Positions 1 through 14,167 of a stretch of DNA of 64,000 bases are shown in pieces. How positions within the stretch are numbered: the stretch's first letter is position 1; the number at the start of each line of letters is the position of its first letter. This stretch comes from Beroe ovata (Eukaryota > Ctenophora > Nuda > Beroida > Beroidae), in assembly GCA_946803715.1 (NCBI GenBank), contig CAMPET010000193.1:21730-85729 (forward strand). Reading direction: 5' to 3'. Made by a program: the position numbers and the translations under genes. The notes under the pieces are model-generated. The model saw only the letters and a program-made list of their open reading frames with translations, was not told the origin of the DNA and made no database searches.

Positions 1-38
<38 letters not shown>

Positions 39-115
39 ACATCTCGTAAACACGATATACAGCTGGTGCACACACACACACACACACAGCACACACACAC
101 ATAACACACGGGAAC
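1..115. repeat. (AC)n microsatellite
   Basis: Interrupted (AC)n tract inside the last visible intron of PSMD2. Bases 481-520 hold a shorter GT-rich tract. The rest of 1-1125 shows no exon. Confidence 0.9.
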
Positions 116-3100
116 ACACTGTGTGTGAATGTTATTAGCAAGCACACGTCACACATTTGTGAGGGGGGAGAGAGGCACTTTTCAGGTAGCACAAACATTA
201 TCACTTATCAGGCATCATTAGCAGAATATTATGTGTGTGTGTCTCGAGAAAATACTCTCTTGTGACAGTCCGTTCACAATTTCGATAAGACACAACTCCA
301 TCTCTGGATGCCACCTCAGATACAATAGCTCGCAAAATTGTCATATGTACGGTGTACCCAATATGATATTGGCAATATCGGTATACCACAACAACCAATG
401 TTATCAAGTAGCAATATTGTAATAGAAACTATCCAGTACTGGAAATAAAGGTATTCTGTTTCAGACTAATGCCCTCTCTTAACAACCTCCACTTTGTGTG
501 TGCGTGTGTGTGTATGTGTTCAGCAAAACAATCCTAATGAATGTAGTAGGGTGTACTCCGAGTGTATAGCGCGTGTTCAGTCATGGGTGTGTAAGTTTGT
601 GCGGCAAGACGAGTGTAGACTGTAGACTGTGGGTCTGTGAAATCCATATTGTCTGAGTTTCTTCCCTATTCAGTACTTGGTCATGATCTCATTCAACTGG
701 ATATACATAGAATTACTTCGCATCCATGTGTGAAATTAACTAATTAAAAAACCAAACAATCCCAACATGATACAGAGTGGTAACAACGGGAAATATTATC
801 TTCGTTTTAGAATCATAGTGATAGAATCGGGATGTGTTGTAAAAAAAGCTCCTATATTATTTTGTATCTTTTGTGCAGTTCGATATAGCATATGAGGTAA
901 AATATTGTGCGAAAGTTCTTTTGTGATTTGTAGGAGCAGGATGGTGGTGATGTGTCAGTATGTATGAATTATGATGATCGGTCATCGGGGATGAAATAAT
1001 GGAATGCATGGTATATTTAGAAAGCTTATTAAAGAGCATTCTCAAAGATCCGTACCTACTAAACTAACTAACTACCGTAACTACTAATAAGAGGATTTGA
1101 TCATCAGAATAGTGTGAATCCCTACCTCAACAAGGGTTGATGCCAGCTTGCCCAACGGGTCTCCTACTACTTTGAGAGCCTCGATGGCGGGTGACGCCTC
1201 CTCCTGAGATGAAAGTAACATTGGAAACCTTCTAAATCAAAGTATAATTTCCCAAATTGGCACTGAAGATTGGTTTATACCATGAAACATTATGTTTGCC
1301 CATTTTCATTCGTTGTTTGACTTCGATCTAAATCAAAGTATATAAGTGTGAGATCAGAAATTCAGATGGTAGGTATTTAGCTACTAAGTCATAAGCTTAT
1401 ACTCGCTGTTTTGCCTGATACAACAAGTTGATCTCACCTGTTTTCCGAGATACGTTAGAGCTAGTCCCAGGGCAAGGAAGCGGCAGTGGGTATCCTTCAA
1501 CTCCGTGTCTGTTTTATCCATCATAGTCTGGAGTATGGTCGAGGTAACCTCACCATGGCAACTTGAGATGGCAACCATACCTGGGGTGTTGAGGAGTTGT
1601 CCAGCTGTTCAACTTCATGCTCATATCTCAGCGAGACATCAACTCAACCTCATCAATCTGGCTTTATTACCCACGAGAGATTACCCACCTGAACAGCTAT
1701 CAACTCACCCAGCGCGAGAGCAGTTTGCCCGATAACTTCCAGAGAACTGTTAGAATCCGACAACACGGGCAGCAGTAACTCGATGACATCCTCACGGTTG
1801 GAACCAGCGTAAGCAAGTCCAAGTCCGACAATACTTCCGATTCTCATGTTATTGGATTGATGGAGAACGTAGTCGGAAAGGAGGGCGAGAGCGGGGTCAC
1901 ACTCGTTTCGAACTCCACTGTTCACAATACCACAGGCGAGCAGAGCACCACACTTGATGTAATCCTCCGACGAATACAAATACTGAGGGGGAGGTGAGGA
2001 AGAGGTGAGGAGGGGCGGTGTTAGATTCTCGTGAAGGCGATAAACTACATCATCATCACAGTACCTAGAACATCCTCTAGCACCCACCTTATCAATCTGT
2101 GTTAGACCACCGTCAACGTCCCACAGCAAGATTAGACCAAGGGAAGCCGTGGCGGACATCATGCCATGTTCCTTGTTCTTGTACAGCCACTTGTTACCAT
2201 TCTCCGCGAGGAGCTTATCTCCTCCAAACGCACAGTTGACAAACCTGCGATAAATTGTGCGTCTCAAATTTAATCATAAACCCCAAAAAACCTAGCAACA
2301 GTATGAACCTGGACTCTGCTCGGAACTACTCTAGAAGTAGAGATCTAATTATTCCATGCGAGGCGACAACCTCGCAGCCAATAATTGGGGTGGACAGTCC
2401 TTTTATTGAGCACGGACATCATGCAACGACGTGACAATGCATGTCATAGAGCCTCATAATGAGATCCAGAAAAATCAATTAAGCTCCCAGTTTCCAAGGG
2501 AATGGTAGCGATTGCCCAATCCTGATGGTGCAAAGTTTCAACTTTTCTCCTATCATGAATAGCAGCTGGAGATCTATGGTTCCAGGCTATATTTTGGAAC
2601 AAATAGAGGGCAACAATAGAGGAATAAATTAGGAAAAGTCGCAAACTTTTATTTCGAAGAACTGCTGAACGAACAATTATTGTAGAACGAACAGTTGTGT
2701 ATGATGTATCAAGTCAAAGTACTCACTTACCCATTGACGAAAGAGGCGGCTAAGTTCTGTCTGGCTGAGTCTACATTTGACGGTCCATAAGGTCTTACAT
2801 TCTCAAGGTGACTCTTATAGATATCTTCTGGTACCTGGATAAAGCATGATGATAAATCAGATCCTACTTAAACTTCTTAGAATTAATCTGAGTGATCATA
2901 TTATTATCTTCGGAGTTCCTACTTCTTTTGAAACGATTAAGCTTGTACTTAAACCACGCCGAAAATTCATTCATAATATGCAATTTATCAAGTCTGCCAC
3001 AACAAATTACATGACAACGTGACCACTTAGGAACTCATGAAGCTGATCATGAGTCTTGCACTCCTTCCCTAATTTGCCTCCCACCCTGATTCTTTGCTAA

Positions 3101-6100
3101 ACCTCTCTTTCCCGTACTATTACTCAGAGAGAGGAACCCCATATTCTGTCGCCTCAGGGCACATTGACTGATGACTAGTTCTCTAACCTACTTGCAATAA
3201 TGAGATGCATGGCGTAATGTCATGCTTGAGAAAATTTCCGCAAACACATTTAACAGCACACACAAATTTTCTGTTGGAGCATTTTTTGGAAGAAAGCGCA
3301 GTGTAAAGAGGAACACTATCAAAGGTTTGGAAATCTTGGGACTCTCATCTCAGCCTACTTTTCATGCCAGGGAATGATTATTCTAACACCTCCACCACAA
3401 TCCCACCCTCTTTGGCCTTCCTGTTATATACCTTCGGCTCCATGATGTCGAGTTCTCTTGCCAGACTCTGGAAGTTGGTGTTGAGGTGAACGTTGCTCAT
3501 TATCTCCATCAGCTCTTCAGCATCAGGAAACTGGTCTTCATCAAGCTCTAAGAACAGTTGCTGAAAGGGTGGAATTGGTGCTGAAAAACAAAATTTGTGG
3601 CCGACAATAAGGTTGAACCAGGAAGTTAAAGTCGTATTGGCCAAAGATAGAAAGAGTAAGGGATCTAACCTGTCTTCCAAGTATGAACGCCAGTTGTTTC
3701 TGGACTGCAGGGTCTTTACAGTTACTAAACACCTCCTGAACCAGTTCCATATCGTTGAGTTGAATTGCGCACCTCAGTGCGAGAGGATACACCTGCGAAA
3801 GAGACGTTATGTTATCCTTAATAGCTTCGACTTAGAAAGGCTCACCAGAGCACCAGAGGCTTCGGAGGACGTACTGTCGTTATGATAATTATACCATGTT
3901 ATAATTCACTGTTACGTCATCATGCCAGACATGGCAAGGCATGGTAAGTGCATTGTTCGAAAACGGTACCTTCATCCCACATAAAGGGCAAAGGCTGTTC
4001 AATATATTCATTGATCAGGTCTCTTTTCGAACAATTGCATTCATTTTTCAGCCATCAAGTTGCCGCTTTCCATTTAAGGTATAAACAGGGTTTTGGGGGC
4101 CTACTTTAACAACCTCGCCTCAACCAGATGAATTGGGGTTGAAACGGTTGACAGTCAATGCCAGGGTTCCCATTTGAGGATAATAACAAATTTGACAAAA
4201 CATTAAGTTTACGAAATCCTTACCTCAAATTTGTAGTACAGGTTAAGGGCAGTCTTGAGCAAGTTTTTGTCCTCTGGTTCTGGTACATATGGGACACAGG
4301 ATATTAGATAAAGACACACTCTCTCGTAGCAGCTGGAGTCAACAAACTGGTCCAGCATATCTGTGGCGAGTGTTTATTTGATAATACTGATTTTAGTTTG
4401 TCAGTGTGATCAGTATCACACTATCATCATCAGCGATGCATACAACTCCGTGACAGGTAATTGCAATGATCAGCAATTAAGTGGTTTCATGATTCATCAT
4501 TGTCAGTTCTCAGACGAATGAAAAGAGCAAATTTCAGTAATTTATAACCACCGAATTTAGGATACGAAATTAGACCCCTTTCCTCATATCCGCGCATATT
4601 ATGTCTCATCGAAATGTCGGTATAAATCGTTTCCCAGTTCTTATTACACGCATTTAGCTCGCTGTAACGTCTCGGGCGTTTCAAGGTCTAACAGGATGAT
4701 TACAACTGGTCATGGTTACAAGGCAGGTCTAGAAGAAGGATGGGTATTTATGTCTGGGTTTATATAGATAGGAGGTTGCTGAGTTGTGCATAATACGCCA
4801 GAGGATATTTAGCAACAACCATCATATTGGCAGACAAGAGCACGTAATCATTCCAGTTCTTCAAATTTGGAAGATGCTATCATCTAAATCTTACTGAATC
4901 CATTTGATCGCACTCAAGAGTTTGCAAACAACCACAATATTGAAACAGTATGTATTACTTACTCAAACTCAGTGATAATGGGTGATACAGAAAATGCCCA
5001 GTTTGTGGTAAACTCACCCAAACACTCAATCTCCATAAGAAGATCACAGGCCTCACTTTCCGTGTTGTGCGCCATGTCGTAGGCAACGATCTCTTTGGAC
5101 AGCGATATCAAGCTGTTTTTAGTTTTAGTGTTGATGTCAGGCTCACTGATATACCGGCCAATCTCTCCTAGGGACATGGCAGTCATATCACGCGATTTTG
5201 GTGTCAGGAAAACATAAACCTCCCGGTGTTTGGTAATAATTAGCGATTTTCCGTGATTTTACCTGATAGATGCCGGACATATTCGTGTCCCCAGTCTCCA
5301 ATATCTCCCCCGGAGCCAATAAGTCGGAATTTTAGACATGCTTTTTCCTCTTGATCAGAACTCGTCATGGACATTACAGAGATCACGTCCGCCAACCTGG
5401 CGATGATAGCACATAATCATGATGGGTAAAATCCTGAACTGAGATTTAGCGGAAACGGTGAAGTCATAATTTCATGATTTTCCCAGGAAAACCAAACATA
5501 AAAGGAAGAAAGACAGTACGAGTCAAGTGCGTTTTTGAAATATCCTGAACAATGCAAACGAGAAAGCATGTTTGAACCGTTCAAGAATTAAGGTGCAGTA
5601 GTTCAATGCCTCACCTTTTCTTGTCCGGACCACCAGCCCATTTTTCATGAAGCTCTCTGAAGGCGGTGTAATGCGGCCGGAGGAATTTCAGTGGCTTTGG
5701 CACAGACGTCATGGAACTAGTTGCACTTCTGATGGACTTGCACATTGCTTCCAATGCTGCGAAATATCAAGCATCAGTAGGTAGAGAGGTCCGCCAAATT
5801 GTACTGATAAAATTGGTTAGTTGAGCAGATATTCATTGATACTTTTTCCGCGTCAATGATAGCTCTTATCTCTATTTCGGGAACGAAGACAATTCACAAT
5901 TTAGACGGCTGTTGCTCAGTAAAATACGTGCATTAATCTAGCTTCTAGACTATTTCTCCTGCTAAGCGACTTAGGAGCGATACTCATTCATTCATTGAGC
6001 AATTAGCGCGACTCAGGAGCGATACTCATTCATTTATTGAGCAATTAGCGCTTGATGGAATATTTATGGATAAGTCACGAAAACTTGTGCTGAGTAGAAT

Positions 6101-6644
6101 CATTGAACCTCAATTTCCTCATCAACACGAAAGAAATAATTAGGGCCCTAATCAACGAGGTGTTGATAATGGGACATCTAATTACCACCAAATAACTACT
6201 CACAAGGGCCCCACAACTCTTTGTTATCCTCTTTGATCCTGGTCACCAACATCTCTAGATCCTCTTTCAAAGCTCTGTCCTCTTCTGTCAATTCCTCTGA
6301 TCAAGATGCGCTGTTATGGACGTGTAATACGTATAATACATGCACTCTTTGTATGTCTACAGTAAAATATATGCATGGCCTTGGTTAATATATAATGGTT
6401 ATTGTATAGGTAGGTATAGGAATGAATAGAGCTACAGAGATGTGGTGTAGGACTATTAGCAGTTCAGATTGGGTGTGGTTAGAATAGGTGGGTAAGAAAC
6501 CCATTATATTTGGACGAGAGGCACCACAGGGGCTTCCTCACCAATTGGAGTCTCTTCAGGGACAAGGTCTGTCTCATCTTTGTCCTTTTCCTCCTTCTTG
6601 TCACTAGTTATTTTAGGAGCGGGGGTAGCGTCCTTGACAACCAT
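1..6644 (-). CDS. PSMD2: 26S proteasome regulatory subunit 2 (Rpn1), 3' end outside window
   Basis: This is the Rpn1 scaffold of the 19S proteasome base, which binds ubiquitin-like shuttle proteins. Thirteen exons are visible: 6644-6542, 6296-6204, 5756-5615, 5396-5263, 5167-5018, 4360-4224, 3792-3670, 3580-3432, 2834-2731, 2244-2088, 1982-1709, 1580-1438 and 1203-1126. All have GT/AG borders and agreeing phases. The start is [10 protein letters not shown], followed by a K/E/D-rich N-terminus as in animal PSMD2. Diagnostic stretches are [38 protein letters not shown] and [20 protein letters not shown], which lie in the N-terminal region and the PC-repeat toroid. The exon ending at 1126 reads ...KLASTLVE and has a good donor (GAG/GTAGGG). 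The next expected segment (VCAYAG-like) is absent from 1-1125, so that stretch is intron and the last third lies beyond the window. Identity is very secure. Confidence 0.96.
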
Positions 6645-9600
6645 ACTACACTACTACTGTTGCGAATGAACGTAATGAGAATTTTTGTTGAACACTTCCT
6701 ATGACATGTTGTAAAAATTCAGAACGAATTCAAAGCGAATGAACTTTCAGAATTACTTGACTCTTAATTCATTTAAAATTATGAAATGAGACGACAATAT
6801 CATTTTAAGCTTCAATAATAATGTTTAAAAGCAAGTTCAATCTCAATTTTTCCAACATAGATATAATAGTACAGGTTGCACTAAAACAACACATACTGTA
6901 TACATATTATTCATAATAAACTTTTGGAAAAATTCCATGTATGTTGTATCATCAAAATGTATCATTTTTCACAGAAGATTATATCATAAATCAAGAGAAT
7001 ACTTGAGAAAGTACAATTCATACTGTTCAAAATGTCATGCATTCGTGAAATATCATACTCATAGGTTTCGTGGTGCTTTGAACTATGATTACCGAAAGCT
7101 TTTTAATACACTGAAGTTCAAACGTTCTCACTTTACTGTTTTGAAATACTGGACAGACGCAGGAGTTAGGTAATTGTTCTTTTCATAGTCATCGTTCACG
7201 ATGATGAATCATGATACCTAGAGAAAATGCCATCTATGATTTCAAATATGTTACCAGTGAAGAAGGTACTTAGGTCTCGCTCTTGAATTAACAGCCGTTG
7301 TGCAAAAAAATTGTGTATCAGCAATGGTAGTCTAATAGGGTCTGCTCTGTTAGAAATCACACTATGTTGAAAAATTGAATATAAATCAGGCCGATTGAAG
7401 TGACTACTTTTCGGGTACAATATCAGAACTAGTCTCCACCCCACAGTCCACACCATGCCTTATTCCAAACTATACACCATGCTGAAGAAGTAGAAGCATA
7501 TTTCATCATTATATCTCAATTATACCATGAATAGTATAAATAGTTCAGCTAGATCCCAAACAATTATCTTATTTCTTCTAGGTACAGACAACTCCTCGTG
7601 ACATAATTCTATTCCATCCCAAGTTCATCATATCATCAAACCACTACCTCAGCTTGGTACATCCAAGCAGTTTAATTTATTTTGTTACGGTTCAGCATGA
7701 TGCATGCTCCACTGAGAATAACCGAGGCAAATTGCAGACAAATTGATTTGAGGTGGATCCAAAGATATAGTTCACAGATCACGGTGTTCTGATTTGAAAT
7801 CAAGATCATAGGTAATTCAACGTGCAGGATATTTTCACGTAGATATCATACAAACATTTCACTGGGAGAATCATATACGGTACACACTGCTGCCCTCAGA
7901 AATGCAATTGGGAAGGTATCAATTAATTGGTTTATAGATAGGAATATGAACTATTAGGAACTATTATCGCTGCCCTATTATTCAAGACTCTGTCCTCTGA
8001 ACTTGAACGCAATTGAATTCAAAAGCTACAGGATAAGTGCTTTGCAATGAATTCACGTCTCGTTTCAAAGTTTCAAAGGAGATTCTATGCATACGATACA
8101 TGCCATTTCATACTGTATACTGTATAGTGTATAGTTATACACTGTATACTCATTAAAAGTGATCGCCTGAAGTTTCATTGGCCATTCTTGTTTCTGGTGA
8201 GTTCAGATGAGTTTGATTCTCACTTACAGGTTACACGTCAGTTGTCCTAAATTTTATATCGACGAGGATTTTCCGAGAATATTTCATCGACTAAACTTCA
8301 TGATCCACAAAATAGACTGATGAAAGGATAACCATAGAAGAGAAGTAGGAGTTCTTTTGAGAATTGACATATTGTTCACTACACCATAACATGATAATAT
8401 TCATCATTCTATCATAACTTAATTCAAGTTAGCAATTTCCCAGAAATATATAGCAAGATAAAGAGCAGAGCAGACCATTGACCGAGGTTAAAATAAGTTC
8501 TTATTCTATTCTGTTTTCAGTAATTATTGGTTACATCAACTGGCAGGAGATTCTAATTTTACAAATGATTAAAAACTTTTTAAAACAATAAATTAATAAT
8601 ACAAAACTCTTACTGCCTTGATTTTTCTAATCGATATTGATTCAGCTGAAAACACGCTGCAATCGTACTAGTTTTGAAGGAGCCAAAAATGCCTCCATTT
8701 ATTTGTATGCACAGTTTTGGACCACTTTCAGAGTTGATAATTTCACTTAATTTGCTTTCCATTAAATAGTCAATGATGAAGAAATTAATCTCATACCATT
8801 CTCAAGATATTCAAAGCCAAGAGTTTGGATGAGAAACAAGCTTATTAGGCTTTATAGGTACCTACAGCACAAAATGGGTGGCGTAGGAGGAGCATCGGCA
8901 AAACTTATGCAAATTGATCGTGGAGTATTATAATCATTTGAGCATTGAGTATACACGATCAGCACCTATCTAGATGAGAGAAAATGAAAGTTGGTTGAGA
9001 AAGAATATGACTATTGAGACTCAGGGACGGTAGTTAATTAAAGATAAGTTATAAGCTGCATTAATAATCCATCACTTAAACTGCTAACCTCAACTGCTGC
9101 TACAACCACAAAGATAGCCTTGATATATGATAGAAAGACCTTAAAAGATCTAATTACAGTGACTCATTTTCTATTGAGTTTCAAATTCTATTCTATAATA
9201 ATAGATCTATCCTACACTTCTACAATAATATCACTATGCTCTGGTTCCTTATTAATACGATACATGATAACTCTCACTTCATAGGAATTGAGCCAATATG
9301 TCGCATTAACCCATGAAGGGGAATAATAGAACAATAGCTAACAAGACAATTCAATGTTTCTACAATAACTAAGAAAATAGCATAGATGACTCATAATTTC
9401 CGAGCTGTTCACATACCTAATATCATAATGAAGTTAATCCGGATTCTCGGGTTAGCAATTTCAGAATGAACAAAATCTTATCTATCCAGGAAAAATACAG
9501 TAAAGCCTAAAGGAGTATTCCACAATCTCATCATCTCTTGAAGCTTTCAGGTAAAATAAACATGAGAATTTTCTAATTGTAGACTTTTCCCCATGCAATA

Positions 9601-9959
9601 CAGTATTCGATAATCACTCAATATCAATGATCGAATTTGAGGATTCCCAAAAGTTATCATTTTCATAACTAATAGCATAAATATCGTTATGAATGATATT
9701 TTGATCCTCGCAAGTATAGTTTCTACTAAAGCAATGAGCGCAGTTACCATTGTTCAATCTTGTTCATCACGATCCAATACACTTTCCCTGACCAGCACAG
9801 TATCCCATTGCACATTTTGAAGTCTGGTCAATAACTGTGTGAGTTCTTTGCTCAAAATTTTGTAGGAGCGTCTCTAGGTTGCTTGAAATTCGGTGAGCCT
9901 TGAGAAGTGTTCGTTGATAGAGACAAAACCTGGGTTTTTCTCTTGCCATAACTTCACAG
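6645..9959. other. AT-rich intergenic spacer
   Basis: Lies between the 5' end of PSMD2 and the 3' end of the zinc-finger gene. Only short, unrelated open frames occur. I recognise no protein, RNA gene or repeat family. The last ~200 bases are probably 3' UTR of the zinc-finger gene. Confidence 0.6.
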
Positions 9960-12566
9960 CTACGTTGAGCTGGCTTCCTGTTTCATCGACTTGCTCGTTG
10001 CAGCTGCCGAACTGTCGTCCTCTTCAGTCGACAGGTTGAGTCTCTGCTTCTGTGAGTTAACGAGCTGCATCTTCCAGTTGATACGCTCATTTGCACTGAA
10101 CATTTGCAAACAAGCTTCCACGCCATGTTCCTCGTATACATGCTGTTTTAACAGACATTTCTGTGTGTAGGTCTTTGTGCAGAATGCACACTTTATCTTC
10201 ATATTCCAATGGATGGTATACACATGCCGATTCAAAGAACTGCGCTGAGAGAACTTCCTGTGGCATATTTTGCATGAGTACTTTTTGTAATCAAGGAACT
10301 GATTCAGGTTTGAGCTGTCTCCTCCACTTGAGGACTCCGACGAGGGTGTCTGGGAGTGCTGAGGAGGTTGCTGTTGTTGCTGCTGCTGACTGACTTGCTT
10401 CACTTGTGGTGGTGGAGGAGGGGGAGGAGGAGGCGGATATTCCTGTTGAGGCGGTGTTGTACTGCTCCCTCCAGACTCAGTGGTTTCAAAAGTATTACCA
10501 GAAGTCGGCGTTGTTTGAGAAGTGAAGATATTTGAAGTAGATGTTGACGAAGGGGTGGGAATGCAGCTTGCAGCAATCAATTGAGAAATGAATGCATTAT
10601 TCTTTTGGATGTTTAAGAGAGGCAAATCCTTCTTCCCAAGGAATGATTGTAGAGGCTGAGTTGTAGGAATTGGGCTGGGTAGATTCGACAGATTTCCGTT
10701 CTCGTATTGACCTCTCACATCTGGTGGCTGTCCAGGTCGTGGTATGATTGAGGGCAATGGGTTTCCAAAGGCGGTGTCGAATCTATGAAGGGGTATTGGA
10801 GGTAAGGGTAGGTGTCTCCTGTCCTGAAAAAACGTCCTTTCTCTGTTTGGATCAGGCGGAGAATCCTTCATGTAATAGTTCACTTCAGGCATGTAAGTTA
10901 GATTTGGAGTTCTCATCAAATTAGGAGTAACCGGGCCTGGTCCAGCTGGCATGGGACCATTCCTGTAATCTCTCATAGCATTCTCATTGTCATCATCAGG
11001 GGAAGTTCCAGGAGTGCAGGATGAAGTCCTTTCGCGGACTTTGGGAGATTCTTGATCTTCATTGGAGCTGTGAGCACTTCTCGAACTACCGCCACTCGTG
11101 TTGCTATGACAGGGTGACGCCTTGGTTTTGGGTGTCATCTGCATTCTCGCCTCTTCAGGGTGTCGAATAGCATCATGAGATTCTGGGGGGCTCCTACCCT
11201 CAACTTCATGTCTGTGCTGTCTTGGATCGTCCTCTTCCTCGTCAGTGTACTTCATGTGCTCAACTCCAACAGGAACACCGTGATGTGGCAGTGGTTCATG
11301 AAGTGGTGGACCCTGTGGGTGATAGGAATGCATGGGAGTAGGAGATGGCTGCTCCCGGCTGTCCATACCAACGTCTCCCTGATGAACTCCACCTTCCATC
11401 ACCACATCTCTATCTTCAACTTGTTCCATTTGCTCCATCCTATCGATGGGTACCATCTGGTCAATGACTTCCTCAGGGTGTGGCTCAGCAGGCTGATCCA
11501 CAGGACATCTGTGGTGTCTGAGTCTTTGTTTTGACTGGAAGTGATTATGGCACTTGATGCAGACAAAGGATAGCTTGTAATGGGAAAGCCGAGTGTGACA
11601 CTTTAGATGAGACTGCTTGTGAAACCTATCTTTGCACAGCTTACACTTGTAATATTTGTGTTGAGATAGGCTTCTCATCTTAGAATTTGGCGAGAGTCCA
11701 GTTCCAGGAACCATGCCTCCATCCTCTCTTTTTATAGCACTCTCCACTCCATCGGTAGAGGGAACATCAGCAGTTTTCGGTTTGTACGACTTTAGATTCT
11801 TCAGCAACTGTCTTGCTACTTTGCTTCTCACCTGCAAAAATACGGTATGAGTTGTTATGAAAAACAAGTATTTTAAAACAACTAGTTCAATAATGTGACA
11901 AAGTTATTATTCCCGACATATGACAAGTCACATTACAGGTCACCATCCTAAATGTTTGATTATCGAAAGACAAACATGTTGACTGAAGAATCAAATTAGG
12001 ATATCTGCCAACCACTAGAAACATGGTAATTTGTGACAGCATCAGAAAACATTATTTTGGATTTATTCATCAAAATAATGAGAAAAATGTAACTGCTGTG
12101 CATATTATGCAGCTTAATAAGTTTCTATAAATTTAATCTAACACAAAAGTGGGGTATTTAACACTTCTCTTGAGGCATTGAAAGGTATCAATTAAAATCA
12201 AAAATTAAACTTAAGACATAATTGGAAAGCTAAACCTACATTCACCTTATTATGACAGTTAACCTAACAACGAACAACAGCAGACTGTGATGAAAGACGA
12301 ATACGAATGTACAATGTCTTACAAACCTGAGCAGTCTCTTCCATGATCATTATTTCTTGCTCGGATATGTTTGCAGGGATGTTATCATTCTCCTCGAGAA
12401 AATCAAGCTTGCAGAGAGCACTCTCTGTCTCCTCCAAAGCGGTTATAATGCTTTCTTTGATGAACTTGAAAGCGAAATCGAGCTGAGATTTCTTGGGTGG
12501 CTCATAAATAACATCCTGCTCAGACTGCTGTTCTGCTGGCAACTCTTGAACCTGAGGTTCTTCCAT
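9960..12566 (-). CDS. C2H2 zinc-finger protein, two finger pairs separated by a long disordered linker
   Basis: Two coding exons, 12566-12327 and 11831-9960, give about 703 residues joined in phase 0 (...EETAQ/VRSKVARQ). Exon 1 is acidic and helical. Exon 2 has a first finger CKLCKDRF...H-x4-H and a second, atypical finger (FVCIKCHNHF, ending H-x-C). Then come ~370 residues of Pro/Ser/Gln-rich linker with a poly-Pro and a poly-Gln run, and two canonical C-terminal fingers (YSCKICHRKF and IKCAFCTKTY, both H-x4-H). This suggests a nuclear DNA-binding regulator; target and orthologue are not recognised. I chose MEEPQVQE as start because a strong acceptor-like tract (TTATTTTTCTCTAG) ends 4 bases before it, although an in-frame ATG pair lies further upstream at 12590. 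The METTL25-family gene ends only 170 bases upstream on the same strand. Confidence 0.82.
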
Positions 12567-12736
12567 TTCGCTAGAGAAAAATAACATCATTAGAGCTCAA
12601 TAATCATTAATAAAATCTAACAAATCATAGTAGAACAACATACCCACATCATTGTGGAGAATGAACAATGACCATATACAGTATTATTAAGAATGAATAA
12701 ATTATTACATTAAAAAGTAAGAAATTAAAACCATTG

Positions 12737-14167
12737 CTACATTTGACTCCCCTTAGTGGCGACTATAGCAAAGCATCGAGGTGAGACAATGGGATCAAAT
12801 AAGGAGAACAATTTTGAATCAACACTATTATCATGGAGAAAGAGGACCCTATCCAGAAGGACCACACATTCAATAACTCTTGCCAGGAGAGTCCTAAGTT
12901 GGTAAAAAACGTACAATTGCCGTTCATGTACTTGATTAAACCTAAGGAAGAGTGACATAACATCAGAGTCGGACAAGTTGTGCTCAATATCAAGTTTACT
13001 GAATGCAGCCTTGGCGTAAGCAAGGAAATTTGTTTCTCGTGTAGCAGAATGACCAACGTTCTGAGCTGGTGGATCTTCACATGTTTCTAACAGCAAGACT
13101 TGGAAAATAGCTCGGAACAAAAGGTTCTTAGCAGGCAGATTGCCAAACGAGGCCATTTTCTCAGGAGCTTGCTGAGCGAGATTAAGGGCATTTCTAGTGA
13201 AATATATGGGGGACTGCTGCAAATACTCTGAGAGGGGGTAGGCATGAACTGATGAGGGATCTGACAGTTTTTTACTATGACAACCCTCAGTCATGTAAGA
13301 CAGTGTCTTCTCTCTCTGAGTGATGAGATGATAACAACACCCCACCGAAACTATGCATTTCAGGTCTGGACACTTGAGGAAAATGTGAAGTAGAAGTGAC
13401 GTAAGATCACCACATGCATGAAGACCAAGCAACATAGTCCTACTACCAGGCATAATATGTCCGTCAGCTAATGCTGCTACGGAGTTTACAAAACTGCATG
13501 AAACATGGTCTGCATTTAATTCTAACGTTATGGGAAGGTAGTGATTGAGAGGACGGTTCTGTTGTTTCAGCTCTGGATTAAGCTTTCTGTTTAAGGATAA
13601 CCACTGCTTATCCATTAGTGCGTTCCTGAGCGTGCCTCCCTTTGTGTTAACTTCTTCTCTATCCAAACCAATCACCCTTACGTGAGGGGTCGTGAGCGAC
13701 ACGTTCTCGGGAAGGTAGCCCTTTCCACTGCCGAAGTCAATGATCTGGTCAATGCCTGCTGAAGCCACCTGGTACCGCACAACATTGCTCATTTTGCTCA
13801 CCTCATGTTGTTTCTTGGGACTCATGCCAAGGCCCACCATCCTCTCCTCATGAAGGCCGAGAGATGTGTAAGGAGCAAATGAGCGAGAGATATCACAGCA
13901 TTCTTGAATGAGCTTGGCTAGCGATGGGGGTGTGTCATCAGTTATTATGAAACGGTTAGGGTCAGGTAAGCGAGCTAGGTCCACGTCACTCAAAGCGAGA
14001 AGGTAGTCATGCCAACCTTTGCATTGAACAAAGTTCCACTGATTCTCGTGGAAAAATGACACGAGTGGGGCATCACAGAGGAACTTATAATCAGTCAGCA
14101 CTCGCCTGCATAACTCCACCTTGGCAATTACGTCATCTTTAGAGAACATGTGACTAAAACAAATCAT
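12737..14167 (-). CDS. METTL25: METTL25-family methyltransferase-like protein, intronless
   Basis: Single exon of 476 codons. The N-terminal half carries the family signature GMSPKKQHEV, followed by the AdoMet-binding motif I IIDFGSGKGYLP (about residues 142-153). Further on is LLGLHACGDLTSLLLHIF with the adjoining SVGCCYHLIT, both typical of METTL25/METTL25B. The segment RNALN...LPAKNLLFRAIFQVLL resembles METTL25 more than METTL25B, although the length is close to METTL25B. It is predicted to be a class I AdoMet-dependent methyltransferase; the substrate cannot be inferred here. An intronless coding region is notable because neighbours such as PSMD2 have many introns, so retroposition or intron loss is possible. 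It may share a transcript with the downstream zinc-finger gene. Confidence 0.85.
   Translation of the reverse strand: MICFSHMFSKDDVIAKVELCRRVLTDYKFLCDAPLVSFFHENQWNFVQCKGWHDYLLALSDVDLARLPDPNRFIITDDTPPSLAKLIQECCDISRSFAPYTSLGLHEERMVGLGMSPKKQHEVSKMSNVVRYQVASAGIDQIIDFGSGKGYLPENVSLTTPHVRVIGLDREEVNTKGGTLRNALMDKQWLSLNRKLNPELKQQNRPLNHYLPITLELNADHVSCSFVNSVAALADGHIMPGSRTMLLGLHACGDLTSLLLHIFLKCPDLKCIVSVGCCYHLITQREKTLSYMTEGCHSKKLSDPSSVHAYPLSEYLQQSPIYFTRNALNLAQQAPEKMASFGNLPAKNLLFRAIFQVLLLETCEDPPAQNVGHSATRETNFLAYAKAAFSKLDIEHNLSDSDVMSLFLRFNQVHERQLYVFYQLRTLLARVIECVVLLDRVLFLHDNSVDSKLFSLFDPIVSPRCFAIVATKGSQM

Noticed and set aside
6937-7456. Two opposed open frames in the PSMD2-zinc finger spacer
   Set aside because: AT-rich background, no motif, no splice partners.
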